Positions 45,993 through 55,294 of a stretch of DNA of 64,000 nucleotides are shown here, in pieces. Where the stretch lies: contig NZ_AP025516.1 in NCBI RefSeq assembly GCF_023169885.1, forward strand, positions 1,674,001 to 1,738,000, read 5' to 3'. Both the position numbers and the translations under genes were made by a program. Below the pieces are notes generated by a model. It saw nothing but the letters and a program-made list of their open reading frames with translations, was not told where the DNA came from and did not search any database. Numbering within the stretch: position 1 is the stretch's first letter; the number at the start of each line of letters is the position of its first letter. Source of the DNA: Desulfofustis limnaeus. GTDB lineage: Bacteria > Desulfobacterota > Desulfobulbia > Desulfobulbales > Desulfocapsaceae.

Positions 45993-46972
45993 GCTCCGTT
46001 TGTCTTCTGGATGGATCGGTAGAGATCGAGCTGCTGGTGCTCCTTGATCTGCTCCATCACCTGCAGCACCACTTCCAGGGCCCGCCTGCCGTCTCTGCCG
46101 CTCACCTCGGGGGTCGTTCGGTGGCGCACATGGGTGACGAAATGCTCGATTTCGTTGTAGAGCGCATCCTCACCGGCAAATGAGCGCACCTCGATATCGT
46201 GTTTGGGCATGCCGCTCGCCAGTTCGCCTTCGCCAAGTCGTATGGTCATTACCTTTTTATTGGCAAAATCGACGTTGATGTAGGAACCCGGCTGGAAAAT
46301 GCGCATTTTCCGGATGTTGGTCAGCGATACTCGAGAGACGGTGATGTTGGCCGTCGCGCCGTTGGCGAAAATCAATCGGGCATTGGCGATGTCGGTAGTC
46401 GACGTGACCACCGGGGCTCCGACGGTATGGATGGTCTGCAGGGGCGAGTCGATGATGGTCAAGATAATGTCGATATCGTGGATCATCAAATCAAGCACCA
46501 CGTCAACATCAACGCCCCGCTGTTTGAACGTGGAGATGCGGTTGCTTTCGATAAAGACCGGCGTGGTCAGAAACGGCTTGATGGCCATGACCGCCGGGTT
46601 GAAGCGTTCCAGATGCCCCACCTGAAAGACCCTTTGGTGCTTTTCAGCCAACTCGATGAGCTGGTCCGCCTCCGTCAGGGTAACCGTCATCGGTTTTTCC
46701 AGCAGGATGTCAACCTGGTGCGTGATGCAGTCCCGGGCCACGTGAAAATGGTGACTGGTCGGCACGACGATCGAGACGGCGTCCACCAGAGCCAGCATGT
46801 CGCGGTAATCGGTGAAGGCGCGACAGCCGCACTCCGCCGCTACTGACTGGGCTCGCTCGGCGTCGATATCACTGACGCCGATCAGTTCTACTCCGGGAAT
46901 AGCCGCGTATTTCTGGGCGTGAAACCGCCCCAGATAGCCGACGCCGATAACCCCTGCTCGGATGGTCTTCAT
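45989..46972 (-). CDS. Gfo/Idh/MocA oxidoreductase, GnnA-like
   Basis: NAD-dependent sugar oxidoreductase of 327 residues. The Rossmann motif is VIGVGYLGRFHAQKYA, and the Gfo/Idh/MocA segments VVPTSHHFHVA and LLEKPMT with the catalytic-type EKP are clear. Its 4-bp overlap with lpxB suggests a lipid A role. In several bacteria GnnA with the aminotransferase GnnB makes the 3-amino sugar used in lipid A with an amide at position 3. gnnB is not next to it here, so the function is inferred from context. Alternatively it acts on the UDP-sugar acid made by the nearby WbpA-like enzyme. Confidence 0.75.
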   Translation of the reverse strand: MKTIRAGVIGVGYLGRFHAQKYAAIPGVELIGVSDIDAERAQSVAAECGCRAFTDYRDMLALVDAVSIVVPTSHHFHVARDCITHQVDILLEKPMTVTLTEADQLIELAEKHQRVFQVGHLERFNPAVMAIKPFLTTPVFIESNRISTFKQRGVDVDVVLDLMIHDIDIILTIIDSPLQTIHTVGAPVVTSTTDIANARLIFANGATANITVSRVSLTNIRKMRIFQPGSYINVDFANKKVMTIRLGEGELASGMPKHDIEVRSFAGEDALYNEIEHFVTHVRHRTTPEVSGRDGRRALEVVLQVMEQIKEHQQLDLYRSIQKTNGA

Positions 46973-47045
46973 GGATGAACCGGATTGGTGGTTGTGCTCG
47001 AAGCTTTGGGGTGGTGTTTACCACCGGTGCCAAGCATCATTACCT

Positions 47046-47753
47046 TCAGATTCCCAGATACGCCTTCTGGACGTCGACATTTTGCAGCAGGCTCTGAGCC
47101 GAGCCGGTCAAGGCAATTTTGCCGTTTTCGATGACGTAACCGCGATGAGCGATCTGCAGGGCCTGATTGGCGTTTTGCTCGACGAGGAAGATGGTTGTGT
47201 TGTTTTCTTGATTAACCTTTTTAATTATTTCAAATATCTGTTTTATGATGAGCGGTGCCAGGCCCATGGATGGTTCATCCAGCAGCAGAAGTTGGGGGCG
47301 GGCCATCAACGCCCTGGACATGGCCAGCATCTGCTGTTCGCCGCCGCTCAAGGTGCCGCCGTCCTGGTTGCGCCGTTCGGCGAGAATGGGAAACAGCGAG
47401 TAGACGTAATCGAGGTCCTCTTTGATCTGTTTCCGGTCCTTGCGCAGGAAGGCGCCCATGTCGAGGTTTTCCCGTACCGTCAACTGGGGGAAGATGTGTC
47501 TTCCTTCAGGTACCTGACAAATCCCCCGTTTGACGATGGAATCGGTATCCAGCTTTTGAATTTCTTCGCCGTTGAGCAGAATTTTACCGGCTCGGCAGCG
47601 AACCACCCCGGAAATGGTCATCAGCGTCGTGCTCTTCCCTGCCCCGTTGGCACCGATCAAGGTGATGATCTCACCTTGGTGAATTTCGAGGCTGATGCCT
47701 CGCAACGCCACTATGCTGCCGTAACCGGACTGAACGTTCTCAAGCTTAAGCAT
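47046..47753 (-). CDS. livF: Branched-chain amino acid ABC transporter ATPase
   Basis: Second ATPase of the Liv importer, 235 residues. Walker A is GANGAGKST, the signature is LSGGEQQML, and Walker B is LLLLDEPSMGLAP. It overlaps livG by 8 bp and is the last gene of livKHMGF. A 73-bp gap with a weak hairpin (GGTGGT at 47010/ACCACC at 47020, no T-run) separates it from the gnnA-like gene, so readthrough into lipid A genes is possible. Confidence 0.95.
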   Translation of the reverse strand: MLKLENVQSGYGSIVALRGISLEIHQGEIITLIGANGAGKSTTLMTISGVVRCRAGKILLNGEEIQKLDTDSIVKRGICQVPEGRHIFPQLTVRENLDMGAFLRKDRKQIKEDLDYVYSLFPILAERRNQDGGTLSGGEQQMLAMSRALMARPQLLLLDEPSMGLAPLIIKQIFEIIKKVNQENNTTIFLVEQNANQALQIAHRGYVIENGKIALTGSAQSLLQNVDVQKAYLGI

Positions 47754-48537
47754 CTATTTCTTCACCGAGATAGGCTTTGATGACCGCCGGATTACTTCGG
47801 ATCTCAGAAGGTGTCCCTTGCGCGATCTTCTTGCCGTAATCCATGACAAAGATTCGATCGGAGAGGCTCATCACCAGTTTCATGTCATGTTCAATCAACA
47901 GGATCGATTGCCCGTCGGTCGCAATTTCCTGGATCAAACTTACCAGTTCGATGGTCTCCTGCGGGTTCATGCCGGCAGCCGGCTCGTCGAGCAACAGCAG
48001 GATTGGTTCGGTGGCCAGGGCGCGGGCTATCTCGAGACGGCGTTGGGCACCGTAGGGGAGATTCATGGCGAAATCATTTTCGTAACGGCTCAGCCCCACC
48101 TTCTCCAGAATGGCATGGCTCGTTTCGATGATTCGTTCTTCTTCCTCGCGGGTCTTGCGGGTCCGCAACAAGGCTCCGGCGATGAAGGCCTTGGTTCGAC
48201 AATGGCGGCCGATCATCACATTCTCCAGTACCGTCATCATGGAGAACAATCTGATATTCTGGAAAGTTCTTGCCAAACCGTGCTCGGTGACCTTATTTGG
48301 TTTCAACCCTTTGAGGCTGATTTTTTTTCCCGTATCGGGACGATGGAGGAAGATATCTCCTTTGGTCGGCACATAGAGTCCGGTCAGGCAATTGAAAAAC
48401 GTCGTCTTGCCGGCGCCGTTAGGGCCGATGAGCGCGACAATCTCACCCTTCCGGACGTCGAGATCGAGGTTGTTCAAGGCCCGCACCCCACCAAAATCCA
48501 TGGTCAGGGAGCTGACCTCTAAAATGGTCTGACTCAT
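47746..48537 (-). CDS. livG: Branched-chain amino acid ABC transporter ATPase
   Basis: First ATPase of the Liv importer, 263 residues. Walker A is GPNGAGKTT, the Liv-type signature is LPYGAQRRLEIARAL, and Walker B is ILLLLDEPAAGMNP. The C-terminal GTPSEIRSNPAVIKAYLG extension is typical of LivG. The ATG at 48537 is 1 bp after the livM stop; a longer frame to 48597 runs into livM and is not needed. Confidence 0.95.
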   Translation of the reverse strand: MSQTILEVSSLTMDFGGVRALNNLDLDVRKGEIVALIGPNGAGKTTFFNCLTGLYVPTKGDIFLHRPDTGKKISLKGLKPNKVTEHGLARTFQNIRLFSMMTVLENVMIGRHCRTKAFIAGALLRTRKTREEEERIIETSHAILEKVGLSRYENDFAMNLPYGAQRRLEIARALATEPILLLLDEPAAGMNPQETIELVSLIQEIATDGQSILLIEHDMKLVMSLSDRIFVMDYGKKIAQGTPSEIRSNPAVIKAYLGEEIDA

Positions 48538-48538
48538 G

Positions 48539-49765
<1,227 letters not shown>

Positions 49766-49772
49766 AACCGAT

Positions 49773-50675
49773 TTATACCTTTTGCGTGTCAGACTTGCCG
49801 AGCAATCCCGACGGCTTGAAAATAAGGATCAAAACCAGCAGGGAAAAGGCGAAGACATCTTCATAGTCGCTCGACACGTAACCGGTGGCGAAACTTTCCG
49901 TCAGCCCGAGGACGATACTGCCCAGCACCGCTCCGGGAATGGAACCGATGCCGCCGAGGACGGCGGCAGTAAAGGCCTTGATGCCGGCGAGAAAACCGAT
50001 ATAGAAGTTGATCTGGCCGATATGCGAGGCGATCAACAGGCCACCGATGGCGGCAAGCGAAGAGCCGATGATAAAGGTGGCGGATATGACCCGATTGACG
50101 TTGATCCCGACCAGCATGGCCATGGTTCTATCTTGTGCCGTGGCCCGCATGGCTTTACCGATCTTGGTATACTTGACCAGAACGGTTAAGACGATCATCG
50201 CCACGGTCGTGGTGAACAGGATAACCAGATCGGTCGAGCCGACAATATGGGCAACCGGTTCCATGAAGTGGAAATCGGGAATCAGCGAAGGAAAAGGCAA
50301 AAAATCAGAAGTTTGGGCGAGAAGCACGTAATTTTGCAGAAACATCGACATGCCGATGGCGCTGATCAGCGCCGACAGACGAGGGGCATGGCGGAGCGGC
50401 TGGTAGGCGATTTTTTCAATGGTATAGCCGTAGGATGCCGACCAGACAACGGCGGCAAGCCCGGTCAGCACGACAATGGCGAGCAGCGGCAGCCCGAGGA
50501 TTGATAAAATGGTGGCAACGATGAAGGAGGTGAAGGCACCGATCATATAGATTTCACCGTGGGCGAAGTTGATCAGGCCGATGATTCCGTACACCATGGT
50601 ATAGCCCAGGGCGATCAAGGCATAGATGGCTCCCCGGGAGAGGCCGCTGAAAAACAATTCAATAAAATAGTCCAT
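49773..50675 (-). CDS. livH: Branched-chain amino acid ABC transporter permease
   Basis: Second permease, 300 residues with eight or so helices. The N-terminal GLSRGAIYALIALGYTMVYG (family motif) and NFAHGEIYMIGAF segments and the ATAQDRTMAMLVGINV loop are typical of LivH. It is the first gene after the terminator hairpin that follows livK, so its expression would depend on readthrough from livK. Confidence 0.95.
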   Translation of the reverse strand: MDYFIELFFSGLSRGAIYALIALGYTMVYGIIGLINFAHGEIYMIGAFTSFIVATILSILGLPLLAIVVLTGLAAVVWSASYGYTIEKIAYQPLRHAPRLSALISAIGMSMFLQNYVLLAQTSDFLPFPSLIPDFHFMEPVAHIVGSTDLVILFTTTVAMIVLTVLVKYTKIGKAMRATAQDRTMAMLVGINVNRVISATFIIGSSLAAIGGLLIASHIGQINFYIGFLAGIKAFTAAVLGGIGSIPGAVLGSIVLGLTESFATGYVSSDYEDVFAFSLLVLILIFKPSGLLGKSDTQKV

Positions 50676-50687
50676 AAGAAGTATATG

Positions 50688-50732
50688 AAAAAAATAACCT
50701 GGAACGGGCCCGTAGAGGTTCCCCGTTCCAGG
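50688..50732 (-). terminator. Rho-independent terminator between livK and livH
   Basis: Perfect 11-bp inverted arms (CCTGGAACGGG at 50698-50708 and its complement at 50722-50732) with a 13-nt loop. On the minus strand the hairpin is followed after 3 nt by seven Ts. Position is directly after livK. Partial termination would lower expression of the transporter subunits relative to the binding protein. Confidence 0.85.
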
Positions 50733-50754
50733 TATGATACGGAGTGGAAATCGA

Positions 50755-51885
50755 CTATTTCAACTCGACCCACTGGCCATTCTGCACTTGGTAAATGGAG
50801 AATCCGACGCCGATGGCATCGCCTCTCTCATCAAAAGTAATGGGGCCCAGCGGCGTTTCGACCGGTTCGGTCTGCAGGGCCTTCTTCAAGGCCTCGAGAT
50901 CGGTGGATCCGGCTTTGGCTGCGGCGTTGGTAATGGCCAGCATGGCAGCGTAGGCATTCTCATAGAAGGCGCCGGGATCGCTACCGAAGGTGTCTTTGTG
51001 CTCTTGTACGGCTTGTTTGGAAAGCGGGTTGTTGGAGGTGTCCTTGGGGCCGGAGGCGTAGGCACCCTCGGCGTTTTCCTGGGCAACCTTGACAAAGGTC
51101 TGATCCTTGACGCCATCGTCGGAGATAAAGGTCGCATCCAGACGCTTTTTCTTCATCATGGTAATAATTTTCGAAGCTTCCGGATGATAGCCGCCAAAGA
51201 TGACCGTTTCGGCGCCTGACTGCTTGACTTTTTGGACGATTGCCGAATAATCGACCTGGCCCGGGGTGACACCCTCAAACAGGGTTACTTCGGCTTTGCC
51301 GGATGCTTCGACAAATTGTTTGGCAAATTCCGCGAAGCCCTTGCCGTAATCGCCTTTGTCATGGATCACGGCGATCTTGGTATAACCCATTTTTCCTATG
51401 GCAAAGTCAACCACGAGTTTAGCCTGGGCGTCATCGGGAGCGATGGTCCGGTGGAAGTTCGGGTATTCACCACTCTGGGTCAGCGGTGGATTGGTAGCTG
51501 ACGGCGACATCACCAGAATGCCGGCGTTGAGAAAGATGGGCAATGCTGCTTTGGTGGAACCGGAACAGATACCGCCAAGGATCATCTGAGCACCGTCGGA
51601 TACCAGTTTGGTGGCGGTATTGGTGGCCACTTCCGGCTTGCAGACCGTATCTTCAACGAGCAATTCGATCATTTTGCCGTTGATACCGCCGCCGGCATTG
51701 ATCTTGTCGGCGATGATTTTGGCGGCATTGACGGTGGGCAATCCGTAAGAAGCGAGGTCGCCGCTGTGCGGGCCAGCCACACCGATCTTGATGGTGTCGG
51801 CAGCGAAACCGGCGCCGGGCAGCGCGACGGTCAGCAGAAGACCGGCCGCAACTGCAGCAAATTTCTTACGCAACGTAAAATTCAT
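50755..51885 (-). CDS. livK: Branched-chain amino acid ABC transporter substrate-binding protein
   Basis: Periplasmic binding protein of 376 residues. Residues 1-28 are a signal peptide cleaved after AGFA. The mature protein starts DTIKIGVAGPHSGDLASYG, with GGGINGKMIELLVEDTVCKP-type sequence (key parts NAGGGINGK and VEDT) and VIHDKGDYGKGFAEF, typical of the Leu/Ile/Val-binding family. The ATG at 51885 follows GGAGG. The exact ligand could be another amino acid or short amide. It has its own promoter and a terminator downstream. Confidence 0.95.
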   Translation of the reverse strand: MNFTLRKKFAAVAAGLLLTVALPGAGFAADTIKIGVAGPHSGDLASYGLPTVNAAKIIADKINAGGGINGKMIELLVEDTVCKPEVATNTATKLVSDGAQMILGGICSGSTKAALPIFLNAGILVMSPSATNPPLTQSGEYPNFHRTIAPDDAQAKLVVDFAIGKMGYTKIAVIHDKGDYGKGFAEFAKQFVEASGKAEVTLFEGVTPGQVDYSAIVQKVKQSGAETVIFGGYHPEASKIITMMKKKRLDATFISDDGVKDQTFVKVAQENAEGAYASGPKDTSNNPLSKQAVQEHKDTFGSDPGAFYENAYAAMLAITNAAAKAGSTDLEALKKALQTEPVETPLGPITFDERGDAIGVGFSIYQVQNGQWVELK

Positions 51886-51979
51886 GAATCCCTCCACTAC
51901 ATTTGAGTTGAAAAGCCATCGCCTCTCTGCCGTTTCGTCCTTCCGAACGATCCACAGGGGCAGTCACCAGCAACGCCTG

Positions 51980-52008
51980 ATAGTATCCTGTTCCATCCCA
52001 ATTTGCAA
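51980..52008 (-). promoter_or_regulatory. Putative sigma70 promoter of livK
   Basis: On the minus strand TTGCAA and TACTAT are separated by exactly 17 bp, about 95 bp before the livK ATG. The rest of the 427-bp gap to lpxK holds an operator-like palindrome (52011), a repeat (52088) and no gene. Confidence 0.65.
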
Positions 52009-52010
52009 AA

Positions 52011-52026
52011 AAGAAACACGTTTCTT
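52011..52026. promoter_or_regulatory. Operator-like palindrome upstream of the livK -35 box
   Basis: AAGAAAC and GTTTCTT are perfect 7-bp arms with a 2-bp centre, lying immediately upstream of the -35 box. That is where an activator would be expected to bind. The regulator is not identifiable from the window. Confidence 0.45.
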
Positions 52027-52087
52027 AGGGTATTATCGACCAAATTGCAAGCGATACGCCTTGAAAAAGAATCTTTTCACGATTAAA

Positions 52088-52230
52088 GGGGAGCTGGAAA
52101 AATGCGAAATTTCGTTCAAGATCGAGACGCGCAAGAACCGGTTACCGCAGGCATCTCTTTGAGATTCCGAGAACACAATGTGAGTGCGCAACGAAGAGAT
52201 AGGGCGAAATGGTTTGTTTCAAGCTTTCCC
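52088..52230 (+). repeat. 143-bp ERIC-like imperfect palindrome, copy 2
   Basis: Same length and block order as copies at 41883 and 54658: a GGGGAGCT start, CGAAATTTCGTTCAAGATCG, GCGCAAG, TTACCGCAGGC, then GTGCGCAACGA and AGGGCGAAATGG near the right end. It is more diverged in the middle. It lies 82 bp upstream of lpxK. Confidence 0.82.
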
Positions 52231-52312
52231 ACTAGCTTGTGGATCCAGGGGGCCAGACGCCCGGCGACGCGCCGTCCGGCACCGATGACTATCCCGTTAC
52301 CCGCTGAGTTTG

Positions 52313-53395
52313 ATGAAGCCATCTGCAATCGATGCCCTGTATGCCCTGGGCCGGCCCCTGAGCCCCCTGTATGGTCAGGTGATGAAGATCAGGGCCTTTC
52401 TCTATCGCCGTCATCTCCTGCGCCGATATCACCTGGAGGTGCCCGTTATCTCCGTGGGCAACCTGACCATGGGCGGCACCGGAAAAACTCCCCTGGTCAT
52501 CTATCTGGCCCGATTTCTGATGCAGCTGGGATACCGTCCGGCGGTTATCAGTCGCGGCTATAAAAGTCGTGCCCGGGTACCGGTTCACGTGGTGGCCGGC
52601 AACGGTGAGATCCTGGCCGAACGAAGCGAAGCGGGAGACGAAGCACTGCTGGTTGCTGAACGGGTTCCCGGGGTGGTGGTAATTACCGGAAAAAAGAGAA
52701 TCCTCCCCTGTCGGAAAGCAATCGACTCCTTCGGTTGTGATGTTCTCATTCTCGACGATGCCTTTCAGCACCTGGCAATTGACCGGACACTCGATCTGGT
52801 GCTCTTTGACGTCGATCACTTTGCTGGAAAGAGCCGGGTCTTTCCCGGCGGTGAATTGCGCGAACCAATCTCGGCGCTGCATCGGTGCGATGCCTTCATT
52901 TTGACCGGAGTTACTCCGAGCAACCAGGAACGGTTTGTCAAATGTAGGGATCTCCTGGTGGGCCGCTTCGGCGCCAAACCGGTCATCGCTTTGTCACGCT
53001 CTGTCCAGCAGGTCTGCAGCTACACCTTCCACGAAGGGGGTGTGACTCGGCAGTACGGGGATCTGACCGGAATCACGGCACCTCTTCTTGGTTTCTGTGG
53101 AATTGCCAGACCAGAACGATTTCAGCAATCCCTCAATGATCATCGACTGCGTATTGCGTCGTTCGTCACCTTCGGCGACCATCACCAGTATACCGCCAAA
53201 GACCTGCGTCGTCTGGCCGAGGAGGCTGACCTGGTGGGCGCTGAAGGATTCGTAACTACCGAGAAGGATATGATAAAAATTCGTGAGTTGCAGCCTGCTA
53301 CCGCCCTCCCCTTCCATGTCCCGATCCTCGATCTTGCTCCCAGCGATGATTTGACTGAACTGTTGGCGGATCACCTGCCGGGAATAACACGGTAA
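52313..53395 (+). CDS. lpxK: Tetraacyldisaccharide 4'-kinase
   Basis: Phosphorylates the lipid A disaccharide at the 4' position at the inner membrane. The 360 residues contain VGNLTMGGTGKTPL with the P-loop (about 48-61), ISRGYKSR, AGDEALLVAERVP, and the second catalytic segment LDDAFQHLAIDRTLDL with the Asp/His pair. The ATG at 52313 is used; a TTG one codon earlier is also in frame. lpxC follows 225 bp downstream on the same strand. Confidence 0.95.
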   Translation: MKPSAIDALYALGRPLSPLYGQVMKIRAFLYRRHLLRRYHLEVPVISVGNLTMGGTGKTPLVIYLARFLMQLGYRPAVISRGYKSRARVPVHVVAGNGEILAERSEAGDEALLVAERVPGVVVITGKKRILPCRKAIDSFGCDVLILDDAFQHLAIDRTLDLVLFDVDHFAGKSRVFPGGELREPISALHRCDAFILTGVTPSNQERFVKCRDLLVGRFGAKPVIALSRSVQQVCSYTFHEGGVTRQYGDLTGITAPLLGFCGIARPERFQQSLNDHRLRIASFVTFGDHHQYTAKDLRRLAEEADLVGAEGFVTTEKDMIKIRELQPATALPFHVPILDLAPSDDLTELLADHLPGITR

Positions 53396-53505
53396 CGACT
53401 CACCAGAAGCGCAGCCGGTGTGTGATTCCGAGCCTGGCATGAGGCATTTTTACCACACCACCATCCGCCTGGATGCTCTCGTGGGATGGCTTATACCTTA
53501 TTGTA

Positions 53506-53519
53506 TATATTGCAATATA
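53506..53519. promoter_or_regulatory. Perfect 14-bp palindrome upstream of lpxC
   Basis: TATATTGCAATATA is a perfect palindrome in the AT-rich part of the 225-bp lpxK-lpxC gap, 102 bp before the lpxC ATG. It could be an operator or overlap a promoter. lpxC is the committed step of lipid A synthesis, so regulation there would make sense. Confidence 0.45.
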
Positions 53520-53620
53520 ATGTTTACTGTTGCTGCTCTGGTAGTATGGATTGAATTTTGCAAACTGCGTGAAACCCAGATAACTGCTCCGATAACCAGT
53601 TGAGAGATCGATTAGCCGCC

Positions 53621-54613
53621 ATGTATTGCCCTCTTGAGCCGCACCAGCATACCATCGTTCAGCCAGCCAGTTGTTGCGGTGTCGGCTTGCATACCGGAAG
53701 AACCGTTCACCTGACCATGAAACCGGCGCCGGTTGACAACGGCATCCGGTTTTTCCGTTCCGATCTTGGCGGTCATACCCCGGTCAGGGCGGTACTGGAT
53801 AAAGTCATCGATACGCGACTGGCGACCACCATCGGTGACCAAGGCGTTGTCGTTTCCACCATCGAACATCTGCTGGCAGCACTGCGCAGCAGTGACATCG
53901 ATAATGTGGATATTGAGCTCGATTCCGCAGAAGTACCGATTATGGATGGCAGTGCCGAGCCGTTCATGAAGCTTCTCAAGCAGGCGGGACGAAATCGTCA
54001 GGAAGGCGTGCGCCGGGTTCTGAGGATCACCAAACCGGTCAGCTTTACCGACCGCGACTGCACCTTAACCGTCACTCCTCACGATGGTTTCAAAGTCACC
54101 GGCAAGATCAGTTTTGACAACTGTCTGATCCAGACCCAGACGTACAGTATCGAGTTCACCACGGAGCGCTTCTGCAAAGAGATTGCGAGAGCGAGAACGT
54201 TTGGTTACGTGGAGCAGGTCGAAGAATTATGGGCCAACGGCCTGGCCCTCGGCGGCACGTTGGAAAACGTCATTGCCATCCACTGGGACCGCAGGTCGAT
54301 CCTTAACGAAGACGGTCTCCGTTACCAGGATGAATTTATCCGCCACAAGGTGCTCGACCTGGTCGGCGATCTGACGCTGCTTGGCTGCCCGCTACTCGGC
54401 CATGTCTTCTCGTTCAAGGCCGGGCATACCCAGCACCTGGGTTTCATGGAAGCGATCGTCGCTGCCCGTGATTGCTGGGAGTTGGTTGAGCTGGATGCGG
54501 ACGGTAGCCCTGCCGTGCGAGATGGTGTTGCCGACGGCAACCAGTCGTCGGCAAAGGCCCTTGTGGCGATGCCTCACCTTCGCCCGTCCCAGGCGATTCC
54601 CGTCGCGTGTTGA
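53621..54613 (+). CDS. lpxC: UDP-3-O-acyl-N-acetylglucosamine deacetylase
   Basis: Zinc amidase catalysing the first committed step of lipid A synthesis. The 330 residues contain the zinc ligand His83 with catalytic Glu82 (STIEHLLAAL), His242 and Asp246 (RHKVLDLVGD), and the catalytic-type His269 (FKAGHTQH). GVGLHTGRTV and MDGSAEPF are further family segments. A TTG start at 53600 would add 7 residues; the ATG fits the family start. It ends 44 bp before a repeat. Confidence 0.96.
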   Translation: MYCPLEPHQHTIVQPASCCGVGLHTGRTVHLTMKPAPVDNGIRFFRSDLGGHTPVRAVLDKVIDTRLATTIGDQGVVVSTIEHLLAALRSSDIDNVDIELDSAEVPIMDGSAEPFMKLLKQAGRNRQEGVRRVLRITKPVSFTDRDCTLTVTPHDGFKVTGKISFDNCLIQTQTYSIEFTTERFCKEIARARTFGYVEQVEELWANGLALGGTLENVIAIHWDRRSILNEDGLRYQDEFIRHKVLDLVGDLTLLGCPLLGHVFSFKAGHTQHLGFMEAIVAARDCWELVELDADGSPAVRDGVADGNQSSAKALVAMPHLRPSQAIPVAC

Positions 54614-54657
54614 TGCACGCGGCCACTGATACCGCAAGGATGAATCCCAATTCTTAA

Positions 54658-54800
54658 GGGGAGCTTGAAAACTTCGAAATTTCGTTCAAGATCGAGGCGG
54701 GAACGAATATTTTACCGTGGTCAGAGCCCTGATATTCCCAGGATAAAATGTGATTACGCAACGATGAGATTGGGCGAAATGGCACTTTTTCAAGGTTCTC
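54658..54800 (+). repeat. 143-bp ERIC-like imperfect palindrome, copy 3
   Basis: Same orientation as copy 2 and of the same length. It shares GAGCTTGAAAA, TTCGAAATTTCGTTCAAG, GATCGAGGCG, ATTTTACCG, GATATTCC, AGGATAAAATGTGATTACGC and ATGAGATTGGGCGAAATGG blocks with the family. It lies between the convergent ends of lpxC and the PGPGW-like gene, where it could act as a transcribed hairpin for both. Confidence 0.85.
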
Positions 54801-54829
54801 TTAACACCGGGTGTCGAGATCCCGATCCT

Positions 54830-55264
54830 CTACGAGCCAATTTCCCGCTCCAGTCGCAACGGTGGACGGCCCCGGCGTTGCCGAATGGCGTTGATCAGGG
54901 CGAGGGTGGGTCCCCGGGACACGAGCCAGCGTTCCAATGCAAATTTGCCGGGGAAGTTCATGATCAGAATACCGACGATCATGGTTAACACCCCTTGCCC
55001 TGGGGTTACAAGCATAATCAGGCCGAGCATGACCAGCAGCGCGCCAAAGACATTTTTCACCAACGCCACACATACCATGGCGACGGGCGATCTTTCATAG
55101 GTCCGTTTCTTGGCCGGTCGCTTGTGGCCGGCAAAGTAATCGGCGGGAATGCGCACCACCACCCAGGGTATAATCACGAGGGTCCCGAAAAAACTCAGGA
55201 CCGAGACCAGAGCCAGCCAGTAGGCAGCACTCTCCTGTGCCGTTAGTGCCTCGAACAATGACAT
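54830..55264 (-). CDS. Small membrane protein, PGPGW-like
   Basis: A 144-residue protein with about three hydrophobic segments (residues 15-40 and a hairpin at 80-115). GLIMLVTPGQGVLTMIVGIL followed by FPGKFALERWL resembles the PGPGW putative transmembrane family. The loop KRPAKKRTYERSP is basic and likely cytoplasmic. A GTG start at 55288 would add 8 residues; the ATG is used. No function is known. It follows the PilZ gene by 30 bp. Confidence 0.75.
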   Translation of the reverse strand: MSLFEALTAQESAAYWLALVSVLSFFGTLVIIPWVVVRIPADYFAGHKRPAKKRTYERSPVAMVCVALVKNVFGALLVMLGLIMLVTPGQGVLTMIVGILIMNFPGKFALERWLVSRGPTLALINAIRQRRGRPPLRLEREIGS

Positions 55265-55294
55265 GCCACGTTGACCACGATCAGGCACCGAGGA

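Noticed and set aside
47001-47030. Hairpin GGTGGT/ACCACC after livF as a terminator
   Set aside because: No T-run on the transcribed side.
54665-54988. Arg-rich frame starting MKTSKFRSRSRR, with a similar frame at 41515-42018
   Set aside because: The shared peptide comes from the 143-bp palindromic repeat; outside it the two frames are unrelated and oppose real genes.
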